A stretch of 64,000 nucleotides of DNA from Xylogone sp. PMI_703 (taxonomy: Eukaryota; Ascomycota; Leotiomycetes). Within the stretch, counting starts at the first letter, position 1; the number at the start of each line of letters is the position of its first letter. The stretch is taken from NCBI GenBank assembly GCA_021399445.1, contig JAJTUQ010000006.1:3224001-3288000 (forward strand), given 5' to 3'. The position numbers and the translations under genes were made by a program. The notes beneath the pieces were generated by a model. That model had not been told where the DNA came from. It searched no databases and was given only the letters and a program-made list of their open reading frames with translations. Of the stretch, positions 1 to 11,249 are shown piece after piece.

Positions 1-1
1 G

Positions 2-1138
2 AGCTTTGAGTCTAGCATACCTCATGACACCATCTATGCTCTACTGAATTTAGCCGGGGATGTACAGCGGCGTGAATCTTTTCCAGTGGATTATCGCCAA
101 ACGTTTAATGAATTGGCCAAATTATTCATCGAATTTGCAATTCAGAGCTCGAGATCTTTGGACATTATATGTCGCCCTTGGGCTCCGGAGAACAGTGGGC
201 CGCTTTCTAAAGGTTTGACACATTGGCAACCTAATAATAAAGAACCTTCTAAACAGGCCTCTTGGATATGTCCTCTTTCAAAGGCCGCATATGATTATCA
301 GCTTAATCATCGTTTTACTCGTAGAAATGCTGATAGTTTTCTTGGAAGCCCTGGTCATGCTTACTATAATGCTTCAGCAAGGCTGCCTCTCTCAAACATT
401 AGTTTCGCTAGGGATGCCCCTGAGGGACCATTTCAAAGCTTGTTTGTACGGGGCATAATCCACACTTCCATCGTCAAGATTGGTGACCCTGCAAGATCAG
501 GCGTTATACCATCGCATTGGTTTGATATAGGGAACTGGTCCACTAGACGACGCCCAGTTCCCGATGATTTCTGGCGAACTTTAGTGGCTGATCGGGGCTT
601 TGACGGAGTCAACCCACCACCATGGTATCGCCGTGCCTGTGAATATGTGTTTTATGCCGAGAGGTATCCGGATGATGTTGATACCAAGCAGCCGATTGAA
701 CATGGCAATTCATCCATTGCCACCGAATTCTTACAACGTGTCCAGGCCGTGGTCTGGAAAAGGAGGATGGTCCTAACACTTGATAACAGCCTCGGACTTG
801 TGCCAGAGGAGGCTAGAGAAGGCGATGCCATCGCGATATTATTCGGTTGCTCTGTTCCTGTTGTACTTCGACCATGCGTAGAAGGTCATTATATACTGAT
901 TGGGCAATCTTACATCCACGGGCTGATGGACGGTCAAAACCTTCCGAAATGGGAAAAGGCGGGTCGAGTAACTGGCGATGATACGGCACGCATGAGTAAA
1001 ATCATAGCATTCACGAATGGTGATCAACCAGATATCAATGAAACCAGACAGCCTCAATTTGAGCTGTATCACAAGTCTCCTGAACCCAAGACCGAAAATG
1101 CAGCGGAGTCTCCCTTTCAGGTACTTGAGCTTCGATAA
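2..1138 (+). CDS. HET-domain (heterokaryon incompatibility) protein, C-terminal part, cut by window edge
   Basis: The reading frame is already open at base 2 and runs to a TAA at 1136-1138, so the N-terminal half with the HET domain proper lies outside the window. The visible part has the conserved tail of large fungal HET proteins: a D-x-IYALL-x-LA-like stretch and a P-x-DY motif at about 30-100, a PLS-type segment, and a late G-D-x-I-x-x-x-F-G segment near 820-845 followed by a Y-I-L-I-G-like strand. No intron is needed in the visible part. HET proteins act in vegetative incompatibility and programmed cell death in ascomycetes; this individual gene's role is inferred only from family membership. 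A GTG near 86 is not a plausible start because the frame is conserved upstream of it. Confidence 0.75.
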   Translation, partial: SFESSIPHDTIYALLNLAGDVQRRESFPVDYRQTFNELAKLFIEFAIQSSRSLDIICRPWAPENSGPLSKGLTHWQPNNKEPSKQASWICPLSKAAYDYQLNHRFTRRNADSFLGSPGHAYYNASARLPLSNISFARDAPEGPFQSLFVRGIIHTSIVKIGDPARSGVIPSHWFDIGNWSTRRRPVPDDFWRTLVADRGFDGVNPPPWYRRACEYVFYAERYPDDVDTKQPIEHGNSSIATEFLQRVQAVVWKRRMVLTLDNSLGLVPEEAREGDAIAILFGCSVPVVLRPCVEGHYILIGQSYIHGLMDGQNLPKWEKAGRVTGDDTARMSKIIAFTNGDQPDINETRQPQFELYHKSPEPKTENAAESPFQVLELR

Positions 1139-1713
1139 GCATTTCAATCCTGAAGCCTAAGAAGTCCATTAATAGATCTCATACAAAGCTTCCCGGCTAA
1201 GAATATAGAAGGATTAATATTTCAATATTGTCGGTAAACTTGTAACACGTAGCACGGTTCTCACAAAGGATGGAATATTCCAATTATGCTTAGGATTATT
1301 GTTGCTTCAAGTGGGGTGGAGAGACAAGCGTGGCTTAAAGCTTTCCACTCAATCAGGTCTCCTACCCTATTTACATGTGCTCACTGATAACCGCAACCCC
1401 ACGTAACTAGCCCACCAAGAGATATATTAGATCAAGACTATAGAAATGAAACTTAAAATGAGATCATACAACATAATTTTTTAAAGAATTTCCTTATTCA
1501 GAAAACAAGATAACTTCATTAAGAAAGGCTCGTTGTAGATCTTACTAGATGCAGTTACACTGGTTATCGCCAGCACAAAGAAGCGTTAGTACCGATACAC
1601 GTGTACCAGTCTTGGCGGGTAATGTTAAGTGACCGCTAGGCGTATATAATGGTGTCCTTTCAGATTATCTTCATCAAAGATAGTTATCATCTTTATCTTC
1701 ATCTAGAATAGCC
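1139..1713. other. Intergenic, promoter side of the ABM gene
   Basis: AT-rich stretch between the HET gene end and the small monooxygenase. Apart from the TATA-like element listed separately I see no ORF or repeat with coding character. Confidence 0.5.
1643..1650 (+). promoter_or_regulatory. TATA-like element upstream of ABM gene
   Basis: TATATAAT lies 63 bp upstream of the ATG at 1714, a usual spacing for a fungal core promoter. No experimental start site is known here. Confidence 0.4.
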
Positions 1714-2158
1714 ATGGCAGGAGAAATTCACGTAGTCGCCACTCTTTATCCTAAGCCGGGAAAATTTGACGAGGTATGGCCCTCTTTACTTGCTATCCCT
1801 CAGATGTGAGCCAGCATAACGCATCCTAATGTCAAATCCCCAGGTCCTTGCAGCATTTGATGAACAGGCGAAATATGTTTTGGCTGAGGAACCAGGTACC
1901 TTGCACTATTATGGTGTGAAGCCAGAGTCTGGAGATAGACTGATAGTTATCGAGAAGTGCAACCCCTTAGTACCATCCACCACTTGTCCCTTTCCTAATC
2001 GTGAGGATAGATACAAAGACGAAGAAGCGGTCAAAGCGCACTCAGAGTCACCGAGAATCAAGGAATTCTTTGGGAAGATTCAGAATCTGCTCGAGGAAAC
2101 ACCCAAGAGCACTGTTGAGAAAGTTGCCGTCGCGGCTGGGTTTCAGAAAAGGGAATAG
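1714..2158 (+). CDS. Small ABM-type (antibiotic biosynthesis monooxygenase-like) protein
   Basis: Two exons, 1714-1773 and 1844-2158, joined over a 70-nt GT-AG intron (1774-1843) with a CTAAT branch-like site. They give a 124-residue protein. The first exon supplies the opening strand (MAGEIHVVATLYPKPGKFDE), which the longer single ORF lacks, and the ATG sits in a good context (gccATGG). A beta strand, an E-x-GTL-x-Y segment, an IVIEK-like strand and a Y-x-x-EEAVKAHSES-x-x-x-KEF helix match the dimeric alpha/beta-barrel ABM/quinol monooxygenase fold. Members act on quinones or small aromatics without cofactors, or are non-enzymatic. The substrate here is unknown. The gene stands alone, convergent with the protease downstream. 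Confidence 0.75.
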
Positions 2159-2971
2159 GTTCTAATATCAAGAAGCTTTCATAAAGAGTTTTAGAAACAT
2201 GATGTACCTTTAGATTATTAGGAATATACTGTACTATTCGAGCCACCCTTCTTGGGCATTAGTATAGGTTGTGTGATTAAGCTTTGTGATCGCCGGATAT
2301 CAGATGAATACCCACAAGGAAAACACTTCCAGTTATCATACCAAACGTGCTGGATCTTCCACTATAGGGCACTTTGACGTAACAAATACTTAGAGCTCGA
2401 CGCTAACGTTGATAATCTACCCACACGTGCTACACTACTTTTCGGGCTTCCGCTAAGACCAGGCTAATTAAGGTTAAATATTAGGAGCAGTGCTGAGAGC
2501 TTAGGAAGCCAATCATATGGCAATATGGTAATGTATAATGATGATTATGATCTCCTGTTGCACAATTAGTTAATACCTTGTGAAATGTTTGATTAGCCTA
2601 CGTTAATCTGCCTCCACAGCCGCCTTCCTCACTAGTTGCCTTCTCATTCTGAGCAGTCTGTCGCAGTGCCCACTCTTAAGCTAGGATGTACTAGGATTCT
2701 AAAATGATTAATTGTTGAAATGTTATTGGTTTCGATGCACTTGGATGATGCATAATGTTCACAGCAGGCCATATCTCAGTCCAGTAGTACTAAGGTCCGA
2801 ATCACCAACAAAAGATAAATATCGTTCGTCATACGTCTTACTTTTCTTACTCGTGAAGTCAGTTAAACACTAGAGATTAAGTAGTAAACGTTTCTTATTA
2901 GATCTAATAGATATCTACTGCTACAATGCCCATAATACTCCCGCACTAAGTCTAGGTGATATAGGCTGGTT
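2159..2971. other. Convergent intergenic region
   Basis: AT-rich spacer between two convergent 3' ends. I see no credible ORF or repeat. Confidence 0.5.
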
Positions 2972-4279
2972 TCATGGCGAAAGGGGCGTCTTAGCAAAGC
3001 CAAGCCGTGAATTCCCCATGTCCCAGACGGAATAATAGTGTTTCAGAAGAGAGCCACCTATCGTGAAGGAGTTCCCTCCGGGAGGGTTGGAGTTGATAAA
3101 AGTTTGGCACAAGCCTCCTCCGAGAGGGCCGATATTGAACTCTTCAGGCGGGATTATGTAGTTAATTCCACCTATAGAAAGAGACACGCTTGCATTGAGC
3201 TGCTCTAACTCCTCACAAGGCATGCAATAGGTGCCAAGGTCGTCGAAAGTCGTTATATTTGGGGATATTAAAGCATAGATAGCTTGGACGTGGTCTCTAG
3301 GCCCAATTAAGTTTGCTGTTCCTGTGTCGAATATTCCTCTTATGTTCGTATCTGCTATAATTCCGTTCACCGAAATGCTATCCACACTACCCAGAACGAA
3401 TCCAAATGAAGTGTCAATAGGTATGTAGTTAATCTCTCCTTGAATCTTAGAGTTGTCTACACCACCAATGGTAATTTCTGAATGGCCAACCGCCTCAGGT
3501 GTCAGGTAAAACCCATATACGGCTTCTTCCACTTGACCAGTCTGAATGAGACTTTCGATGAATGACTTCGACCCTACTCGGAAGCCTCCAAACCCAATAC
3601 CCATTATGCCGGAAAATGGATCATTTGCAAATCCAGCAGTCAGATCTTGAATGAGGCCAAACTGAAAGCTCGGTACGGTAAGGCCAGCGAGACTAATGGT
3701 GTCTATGGCAGTGATGCCACTTGCGGTCTCGACATCCGAAGCGGCGACACCTACACCACCAAACATGATACTCCATGTCTCATTGGCATAAGTGGTGACA
3801 GATGACGACTTGGTAGGGTCAAATTTCTCTCTGATGCCAGTGCAGCCAGGATCAGACTCGCAACTGATTGACGGGATAATAAGATCTGCTGATCCAGTAT
3901 CAAATACAACAGAACTATGCAAACTTAGTATACATCGCTCATAGACACACAATTAAGAGTCACCAGCAACATACATCTTCTGAGGAGGAGTTCCAACTTC
4001 AATATCCCCATACCACTAAATTAGAAATTAGGCTACTATCAGTTGTATTAACAATGCTGAAAACTTTACCTGAAGATCAGTGCCGTCAAAATAATCGATA
4101 AGGCTCTCACTGGTAACCGCCCGACGTACTGCTGGAGACTGACGTCTATGCGCCTTTAAGGGGATTGTCATTGAGTTCGCTGCAGCAACTTGTGCAGCCA
4201 TGCCGAGCGTCACGACTGACAGTGCTCCAAACTTAATGCGTAAGCTCTTCTGCGAGCAACGATTTCGGATCGATGCCAT
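2972..4279 (-). CDS. Secreted pepsin-like aspartic protease (family A1)
   Basis: Three exons on the minus strand: 4279-4070, 4015-3975 and 3914-2972, with 54-nt and 60-nt GT-AG introns. The 41-nt middle exon restores the expected YGDIEVGTPPQK block just before the first catalytic motif. The product is about 397 residues. A hydrophobic N-terminal signal peptide (about residues 14-34) and a basic propeptide (HRR, RR) precede the catalytic domain. Both catalytic aspartates are present, in FDTGSADL (about residue 89) and FDTGTANL (about residue 280). Two late Cys pairs and a normal family C-terminus (RLGFAKTPLSP) are visible, without a GPI tail. Oddity: the flap motif normally reading YGDGS is MFGGVG, so the flap tyrosine (pepsin Tyr75) appears to be Phe. 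It is probably an extracellular protease, possibly with altered activity. Confidence 0.85.
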
Positions 4280-5046
4280 ACTTTATGTTAACTAAAGCTT
4301 GCCAGTATGCTACTTAGAGTTTGATACGAATGAGAAAGGCAAATCAACGTAGCTGGTCATTATATATATATACATATTGAGTCTTAGTCCTCACGCGAGT
4401 CCATACTTTCTCGGAGAATCTAAACTTAATGTCGCACAAGCCCAAACAGACCGCATCTTGCTATCTATAATTTTTCGTTGGTCATATTCCATTCTTATTG
4501 GTTGGTAATTGAAATCCTGGGTGCTGATATCGAGAAACGTACGCACAGATGCTAAAGTGCGGTTTATTTGGATCAGTAAATGGTTCCAGCCAAGCCAAGG
4601 CACAGCGGTCAATATGTATGACCCTAAACCTGTCCATCTGCTGGATCAGCTTACCATTTACTAGGTATCATTAATCAAAATATCTTACTAATATGTTTAA
4701 CTTGATTGTGATGGTGGCGTGATGGTGTGGTATTGTGGAGCTGACGGTGCCAGAAACAGTAGTTCTTAGACTAAGTCTAAAGTAGTACTCCTGGTCATGA
4801 TTTAGCTGAAAGCTTGTGAGAGAGTGATGAGAATATAAATGTCAAGGTGCGGACTCGAGGATGCGGCTCGGTTGCCGGTTTCAGCCTACTGACTGAACAA
4901 TTCCTTCGTACAGGACCGAATACGACCCATTTACTAGCTGTGTGAGCCTAATAAAATTCGAGAATGCCCACATTGTCCAATCAGTATCAGAGGTTGGGTG
5001 TGTGCACAGATAGGGATCTGAGATGTACCTGGGCCTGTATTTCGTA
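4280..5046. other. Promoter side of protease gene and intergenic DNA
   Basis: Contains an alternating TA run at about 4359-4374, 80-95 bp upstream of the protease start, which could serve as its TATA region. A 73-codon open frame on the minus strand (4391-4612) has no recognisable family. Confidence 0.45.
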
Positions 5047-5301
5047 TCCCCTCCGCCGGCGGAAATGGCTCACTCTTATGCAATTTATACAAATTATGCT
5101 TTTATGACTGAGCTTCTTTGACCTCATTGGTGAGTCTGAGTCTGAGTCTACTGTAATTATGTAGACTCAAGTATTGCGCAAAACTAAATTACCAAATTTG
5201 AGCTCACTTTACAGTCGCATTAGAGTAGTATTAGCCAATTAATACCAGCAATCAAGGTTATGCGTTACATGAAAGTGAGCCATTTCCACCGGCGGAGGGG
5301 A
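5047..5301. mobile_element. MITE-like element, 255 bp, TA-flanked
   Basis: The left end TCCCCTCCGCCGGCGGAAAT continues GGCTCACT, and the right end is its reverse complement over 28 bp with one mismatch (C/T). Both ends are bordered by TA (5045-5046 and 5302-5303), the target duplication expected for Tc1/mariner-type elements. The inside is AT-rich, has no ORF, and holds a short GTCTGA triplication near 5132. The size and structure fit a non-autonomous DNA transposon mobilised by a Tc1/mariner-family transposase located elsewhere. The near-perfect ends suggest recent insertion. Confidence 0.8.
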
Positions 5302-6729
5302 TAAGGCTAAAAAATGAATCTCATTGCCCATCAGTCGAATATCTAACATACAAGAAAACTGGCTAATATTGCGGTAACTGAGATATACCAGAGTTCAACT
5401 AGCCGGACTTGTATTAGATTTAGATGATAATATCTTCATATAGTTCAATTGTAATAAGAATTTTGAATGCTTTTGTATTGGTGGCTGCTGACAAGTAGCA
5501 TACACAGGGGCTAGCCTATCCCTTAGTCCAACGTGAGTATATTTGACTTACTCCGGTATTACCGATACCATGGTAAGTATTTGAAGCACAAGCAAGGACA
5601 ATAGTTTGGCTGTACCTTATCCCCTTATACGAAGTGAGGAGAACGTGTACCAGTACGGAGAGAGATAGCGGTATACTGCTCCTAATATGGAAGGTATTGA
5701 CGATTAATCTTATGTCTAACATACTTCCGTACTGGGCGAAATAAACCTCAGACTTCTATATGTGCTCTGTTGCCTCAAGAGACACTTTTCGTAATATTCC
5801 ACTAATATGCTCAGCTAAAGATGAGATATATCGCACTATATACGAAAGAAAGGTTTCTAACGATCTACAGGATCTAAGAAGGGTAGCATCATCTCTATGA
5901 TTAGTAAACAGGAGCCTTGTGCTCAACGGAATTTAAAATTATATCTGTAATGACAATCCAGCAATTACTTCACCGCTGATCATTTGCGAATCAATGAATA
6001 CGATGTATGTCGTATGCCTCGCAATCTAATAACTACAGTAAAGATGGTAACTTGTAGTAGGTAAAAGCTAAAAGTTTGATCTATTGACCTTTGTACTGAA
6101 AATAACATCCAGTTTATCGGAACCAAGATTGATATAGCAGTAGGACATAGAATAAAAAATAACTTGAATTAGTAATTTGTTTGGGTGCGCTTGCCGGCTT
6201 ACAGTAAGAGTTCTAGAAGTTCCTGATATGCGAATAGATCTAAGTATTATCCTACATTAATAGCTAACAACAAAGCAAATTGTCTCAGGTATAAATGAAG
6301 TTGATTAAGTATTGTTTTAGCTAGCTAATGAGTGCTAATGTCTGCCTTAAAAATCGAAGATGTAGCGAGTGGGCGGAGAAATTCTGTTTCATTTATGCCC
6401 TTTGCAGTACTAAAATCTCGTTTCTACAACTTGGGATCAAGGTCGGAGATAAGTACCATGGGCGTTGCACAAGCTTCTGTGGCATTTGAATCAGGAACCC
6501 CGAGCACTATATCCTGTAAAAACTGATAGATTCGAGTGATCAGCTGTTTCTCTAGTTGATGTTGTTGCCCACTTTCCAGATAGTTGTGTCCAATGAAAAC
6601 ACATTAGAACACCAGCTAAATCAACCCCCACCAACTCTTCAATGATGCAAACGACGTATTAAAAGGCACCAATACCTCTTTCGCCATTCGTGCTGTAGAA
6701 TTCTCTTTACACTTCTTTACTGCTTAACT
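5302..6729. other. Gene-poor AT-rich intergenic region
   Basis: Only short open frames with no recognisable domain (for example 5516-5722 minus, 6332-6526 plus). The last ~100 bp is the promoter of the methyltransferase. Confidence 0.45.
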
Positions 6730-7737
6730 ATGGCTGCAACTATCGATCCCCGCGCCAACACTGGCTTCTCTAATGCAGCCTCATATAACGCGTATCGCCC
6801 GTCTTATCCGCCGGCTGCGGTGGCTGAATTAATTACTCACCTCAATATCACTGGGAAGTCGGGCGCACGTATTGTTGAGGTTGGTGCCGGGACAGGTAAA
6901 TTCACTGAGGCATTGGCGGCTCGCCCAGAGGGATTTGAGATCATAGCTGTAGAACCTCAAGATGATATGAGAAGGGAGCTAGAAGCAAAGAAATTGAAGG
7001 GTGTGAGGGTTGTGAAAGACAGTGCAGCAAGCATGACCATTGAAGAGGGTTGGGCTGATGCCGTCATTGTGGCTCAGGTAAGGATCTTGCCCCTCATTCT
7101 CCGATATTGAGAGGAAATATGTTATTGATAAAAACACTATTTAATAGGCATTCCATTGGTATATATCAGCACGAAGAGACCTAACGCAATATTAGGCTGA
7201 TCAACATCTGCACTAGGTTCGCAACAGAGGAAAGTCTACGTAGGATTCATAGCGTACTGAAGCCTAGTGGCACACTTGGCCTCATCTGGAATGTGGATGA
7301 TTGTCTGTTTCTCTCCTTTCCCTTTCTTTCATCTTGACAAAAATTAATGTAAGAATTAAGGGAACACCCCAAATGAGTGGTCTTGCGCTACAGCTGCAGG
7401 AAGAGCTGTTAAGGCCGTCAATGAAAGCATTGAAGATGGACTTGCGCGCTTCAGACACATGAAATGGAAGGACGTATTTACGTCTACCACGCCGCATTTA
7501 TTCAAGCATCCTCTCCAAGAAAATCGTGACACTAAATGGACGAAATACCTCAGTGATGAGGCGATCTGGAAACGCTTGGCGACAGTAAGTGCAATTCAGA
7601 ATCTAACGTCGGAGAAGAGGGATGAGGTCAAGAGACTGGTCTTCGATGCTCTCAAAGGGGACGAGGTGGAGAGGAATGAGAACGGGGAGGTCGTGTTGCA
7701 TGGCCTAACATACTTTGCATGGACACAAAAGGTTTAG
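6730..7737 (+). CDS. Class I SAM-dependent methyltransferase
   Basis: Four exons: 6730-7077, 7148-7158, 7217-7302 and 7361-7737, with introns of 70, 58 and 58 nt. They give 273 residues. Motif I is VEVGAGTGKFT (about residues 50-60), followed by the acidic VEPQDDM loop that binds the SAM ribose. The WADAVIVAQAFHW block, which is motif-IV-like, is only restored by the 11-nt second exon; the third exon supplies FATEESLRRIH and LKPSGTLGLIWNVDD. The C-terminal part (RFRHMKWKDVF, LFKHPLQEN) is typical of a common fungal UbiE/Methyltransf_11-like family with unknown small-molecule substrate. The start lies in a standard context (aactATGG). No neighbouring biosynthetic gene identifies its substrate. 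Confidence 0.85.
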
Positions 7738-8354
7738 AGGTAGGAGTAAATGGGACCAAAGTTCTAGATCGCGTGAATATAATGCACCTGCATTCGATGC
7801 ATTCGGATACCTGACATACGAACGATGTCCATTGCTTCTATAAATTATATTACTACGGGTTTCTAGTTCACGAACTATAGATACGGACAAGACTGAAGCT
7901 AAATCTTCTTGGTACTCAGTTCATACCACAGGCTGTGAGAGGCTGTCACGAGTGTAGTTAATGTGTCTAGACATACTTTCTACTACACTTCTCCGTATAT
8001 ACCACCGAGATCCCTTGCCGCAAAATGCGGTGGCTCAATGGGGCCGACTGGGATAATAAAGCCAGTAGTATGCGCGCTCATCCGGAAGACTTAGGAGATC
8101 AGGACTTTCATCATCGAACGGAGTCTCGTGCGGGTGCTTTCTATGATGAATGTAATTGTTATCCACATAGTCTTCACCTATTTTTCATTGTTTTTAATCT
8201 AAAAACCTGAGAATTTGTCTCTTTTGCTCCCCATATATTAACCCCCCCTTCGAAAGATATCCGAAAAAGCCATCACAATTGGATATACTAATACTGGCAT
8301 CGCATGACAATAACTCCCATATTAGGAAGCCACGATTTAATATTATCTACCATT
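7738..8354. other. Convergent intergenic region
   Basis: Separates the methyltransferase 3' end from the 3' end of the PARG-like gene. I see no supported feature. Confidence 0.45.
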
Positions 8355-9248
8355 CTAGCCTATCGTACCCCAAGGCTCTTCAAACACATCTTTGAAAGAC
8401 CTCAGATTCTCCCCATCATCAATAATCGCAAAGACTACCTCCTCAATACCTATGATTCCAGCCCTTTTCTTATCCCCCAGTATTACCCTTCTAAATATCT
8501 TCGCTACTTCTCTAGGTGGATTTCGAAACACTCCGCATCCCAGGGCTCCCAGGACAAGATGAGTGATCCCTTTATGTTTCGCAATTTGAAAAATCAATCT
8601 AGCTTTTGTAGTCATTATCTCCACGTCACTTCCATTTGCATAGCTGAGAGTCCCATTAGTTGGATCTCTATTAACCTCTGGGCCTCTAATACCCGGACAG
8701 GAGATCACATCAGTGAAGAACCACTCAGACTTAGCCAGGTCTTGGTTGTTAGAGTCTCGGAAAACTAAGATATCCGGTGAGTAGATAGCTGCGTCTTCAG
8801 GTATGCGATAGAAGGAATTGTCAAGTGAATGATAAAGAGTACTACGCATACATAGTACTTCTTCTTGTGCGACGGAGCCGTTTAAAACTCCGCCTCCGGG
8901 TCGAAGTTCTGATGCCATGTTGAGAACGGCAACACGGCCATGTGATGCCTTGGGTTTGTCAGCCAGCAATTCCTGGACCGCATTGAGGGTGTCCGACTGA
9001 ATAACGCGGATCCTTGGAGGAGAATGGGCGGGTTGTGATCGAGATTCATCTCCGGGAACATAAATAGAATTTGATATTGGAAATGGGACACCGGCTATTG
9101 CATCCTCAGTTCCCTTTTTGCTTGGCGAATAACGGACAAGCTGTGTGCCTTGTATCCCAGCCCGAGCCCGAGGATTCGTCCTCAGAATATGCGGAATAAC
9201 ATCGTGTATGGTTTTCTTAGCTAACTTTGCTCGACTTGTTCTATCCAT
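8355..9248 (-). CDS. TIGR02452/DUF2263 family protein, PARG-like
   Basis: Single-exon, 297-residue gene. The centre carries LNMASELRPGGG (GGG at about 118-120) followed seven residues later by QEE (about 128-130). GGG-X6-8-QEE is the signature of the macrodomain fold of bacterial-type poly(ADP-ribose) glycohydrolases. SLY/TLYHSL-like, DVISCPGIRGPEVN and HLVLGALGCGVFRNPP segments follow in family order, the last being the conserved phosphate-binding macrodomain loop. The family is widespread in fungi and predicted to remove ADP-ribose from proteins. The length and both ends look normal. Activity is inferred from the catalytic glutamates; the gene has no obvious partner nearby. Confidence 0.85.
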   Translation of the reverse strand: MDRTSRAKLAKKTIHDVIPHILRTNPRARAGIQGTQLVRYSPSKKGTEDAIAGVPFPISNSIYVPGDESRSQPAHSPPRIRVIQSDTLNAVQELLADKPKASHGRVAVLNMASELRPGGGVLNGSVAQEEVLCMRSTLYHSLDNSFYRIPEDAAIYSPDILVFRDSNNQDLAKSEWFFTDVISCPGIRGPEVNRDPTNGTLSYANGSDVEIMTTKARLIFQIAKHKGITHLVLGALGCGVFRNPPREVAKIFRRVILGDKKRAGIIGIEEVVFAIIDDGENLRSFKDVFEEPWGTIG

Positions 9249-10861
9249 CTACAAACTTTGTTGGCCAACAGGCTTGGTGAGTTAGCGCTTATTCAATGCA
9301 CAGGGGGTGAAATTAGGATTTGAAGCCGAAGCTTGTGGTTATTTTTCCTTCTGCCGGTAATCTAAATGTGCTTGGTAAATACTAACTTTATAACTAAGGA
9401 GGGAGGGGCTAAGCTAGGTTGATGCAGTATACGTAATCACTACTGGTAGAGCTGTGCTGGGTTATAGCGTTATATATCGTAGCTCCAACTATCCTGTTAT
9501 CAATACTGCGAAGGGCCGATTGAGAATTACGGAGGGATGAGCCAAAAGCGATTGGGAATTTGGAATAATATACATATTCTCAATTGTTGTGTATATGTAC
9601 TCACCCAGAGTTCTTGGCAGTAGCCTTCTATGCCGGCCAGTCAGAAATGAGTCAGTGCCGGCAGTCAGTTCACAACCTTGATCAATAAAAGTTCAAGTAG
9701 CAAAATGTTATAATTAGGGCCATTTTAAGTCTCAACCAATTCATCCAACATCCAAAGAAGATACGGCCTCGCCGAGGGATTATCTCATGGTTTGCTCAGA
9801 TAATCCGACATAGCTCGTCTCCAGCCACACCCCACAATTACTACTTTAGGGGTCTACATTAATTGATGCCTGAAACGTAGACGTCTCAACGACGAACAGC
9901 TACTTCCGTCTAAAGTAATATATTCAATTGACAATCAGCCCGAGGTGAATAACGAATTTTCATCTAAACAGCGGCACAACATTACCAATTGTGAGAGCTT
10001 TTAACCCAATCATAAACAATAATACATTTACAATCGTTACATAGCTACCTGCTCTTTGCTTACCTTGAACTTAACTAGATCATTGCGTTGGAGTCTAGTA
10101 GTTCTGTTATGATTCAAACTTAACTATCAGCTATGCACAGTTTGTAAACAAATAATATACACTTGTATATAATCACAAACGTTCCATAAAATGTTATGTT
10201 ATGACAGGGTAAGCCATCGAATGCTCTTTATCGTTAAGACCCATTACCCGTTTTTGTTAACCAGTTATTAACCGGTTATCTACTGGTTATCTACTGGTTA
10301 TTTGTCACATTTTGACCACCATCAGAACGAAGTATTAAGCTTTAATAAGATGTAAATGATTATTGACAGACTAGCCCCGTCCAAGTATAGTGTCATCTCT
10401 TATACAGGATGTAGGATCAATTTCATCCTTATATCAACTAATTGAGGCGTGATATCTTAGTAATCAACACAAACGAGCTAAAATAACTCGCTTACTAGTT
10501 ATAGTTTACTTTCAGTAGCTTCCCGCAATTGTTAAACATCTCTGCTCGCCGCGTTCTTGTTGTCAATCGAACAATGCCTTGTAAATGGCCTCACCACCCG
10601 GCAAACGAATGGCCAACCTTACCATTAAGAGCAGATCATATAATTCTACGATGTGAGCGATATTGTTTGTGGTGCACGGTAAAAGAGAAGCGCGAAAAGT
10701 ATGCTCAATAACCAAACGTGTGTTACTCGCAGTCTAGCTAATCATCAAACGTAGGGAATGGCCAAATGCTGCAGCTCTACGCAAACACGCAGCACTTCAT
10801 ATCAACGGTTCACCTTTCACAATCAAACCAGGCAGAAGTGGTGCACAGAGGATAATAGATC
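9249..10861. other. Gene-poor AT-rich region
   Basis: No gene supported. It includes a small tandem repeat near 10274 and many TpA-rich segments, which might be old mutated repeats, but I could not identify transposon coding remains. Confidence 0.4.
10274..10301. repeat. Short tandem repeat, 11-bp unit
   Basis: GGTTATCTACT occurs twice head to tail, followed by a partial third unit GGTTATT. A related GTTATTAACC lies just upstream. Too small to classify. Confidence 0.5.
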
Positions 10862-10867
10862 GTGATA

Positions 10868-11248
10868 ATGTTGGTCAGAATATCGACGCTACGGATTGTG
10901 ATAAGTGAGTTCTCACACGATATCCGACGGAATACATGTCGTTATATAAGTTCAAATCAAAATCAGACGTTTAATAACCTTTCGTCATCAAGAACTAGTA
11001 GTTCGGCGGCTACTGATAAGAAATTGACCGGTGAATCCAAAGAAGATACTACAAATTTGGATAGTCCTGTTGCCGAATCATCGGATTCGGGCCAGCATAC
11101 TCAACTAGAGTCACAATTTGTTAATAGGTTAGCTCTTAAGAATATTCTATCCTCTCTGGCTCAAATAACTTATAAAACTTGTAAGTTAGGTATTCAATTA
11201 TCATTCGGAATGGTTTGTTGCCATTGGCTTTATCTAACTGATTACTAG
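10868..11248 (+). CDS. Uncertain hypothetical ORF
   Basis: A 126-codon frame from an ATG at 10868, rich in Ser, Thr and Asn, with no domain I recognise. A GTAAG donor-like site near 11182 and a CTAAC...TACTAG acceptor-like pattern ending at 11248 suggest a spliced gene continuing into an open, Lys/Arg/Cys-rich stretch up to about 11470. However, I could not find a phase-consistent junction linking the two. It may be a degenerate gene or chance. Confidence 0.2.
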   Translation: MLVRISTLRIVISEFSHDIRRNTCRYISSNQNQTFNNLSSSRTSSSAATDKKLTGESKEDTTNLDSPVAESSDSGQHTQLESQFVNRLALKNILSSLAQITYKTCKLGIQLSFGMVCCHWLYLTDY

Positions 11249-11249
11249 A

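Noticed and set aside
4391..4612. 73-codon minus-strand ORF upstream of the protease
   Set aside because: No recognised domain and no supporting splice or promoter pattern.
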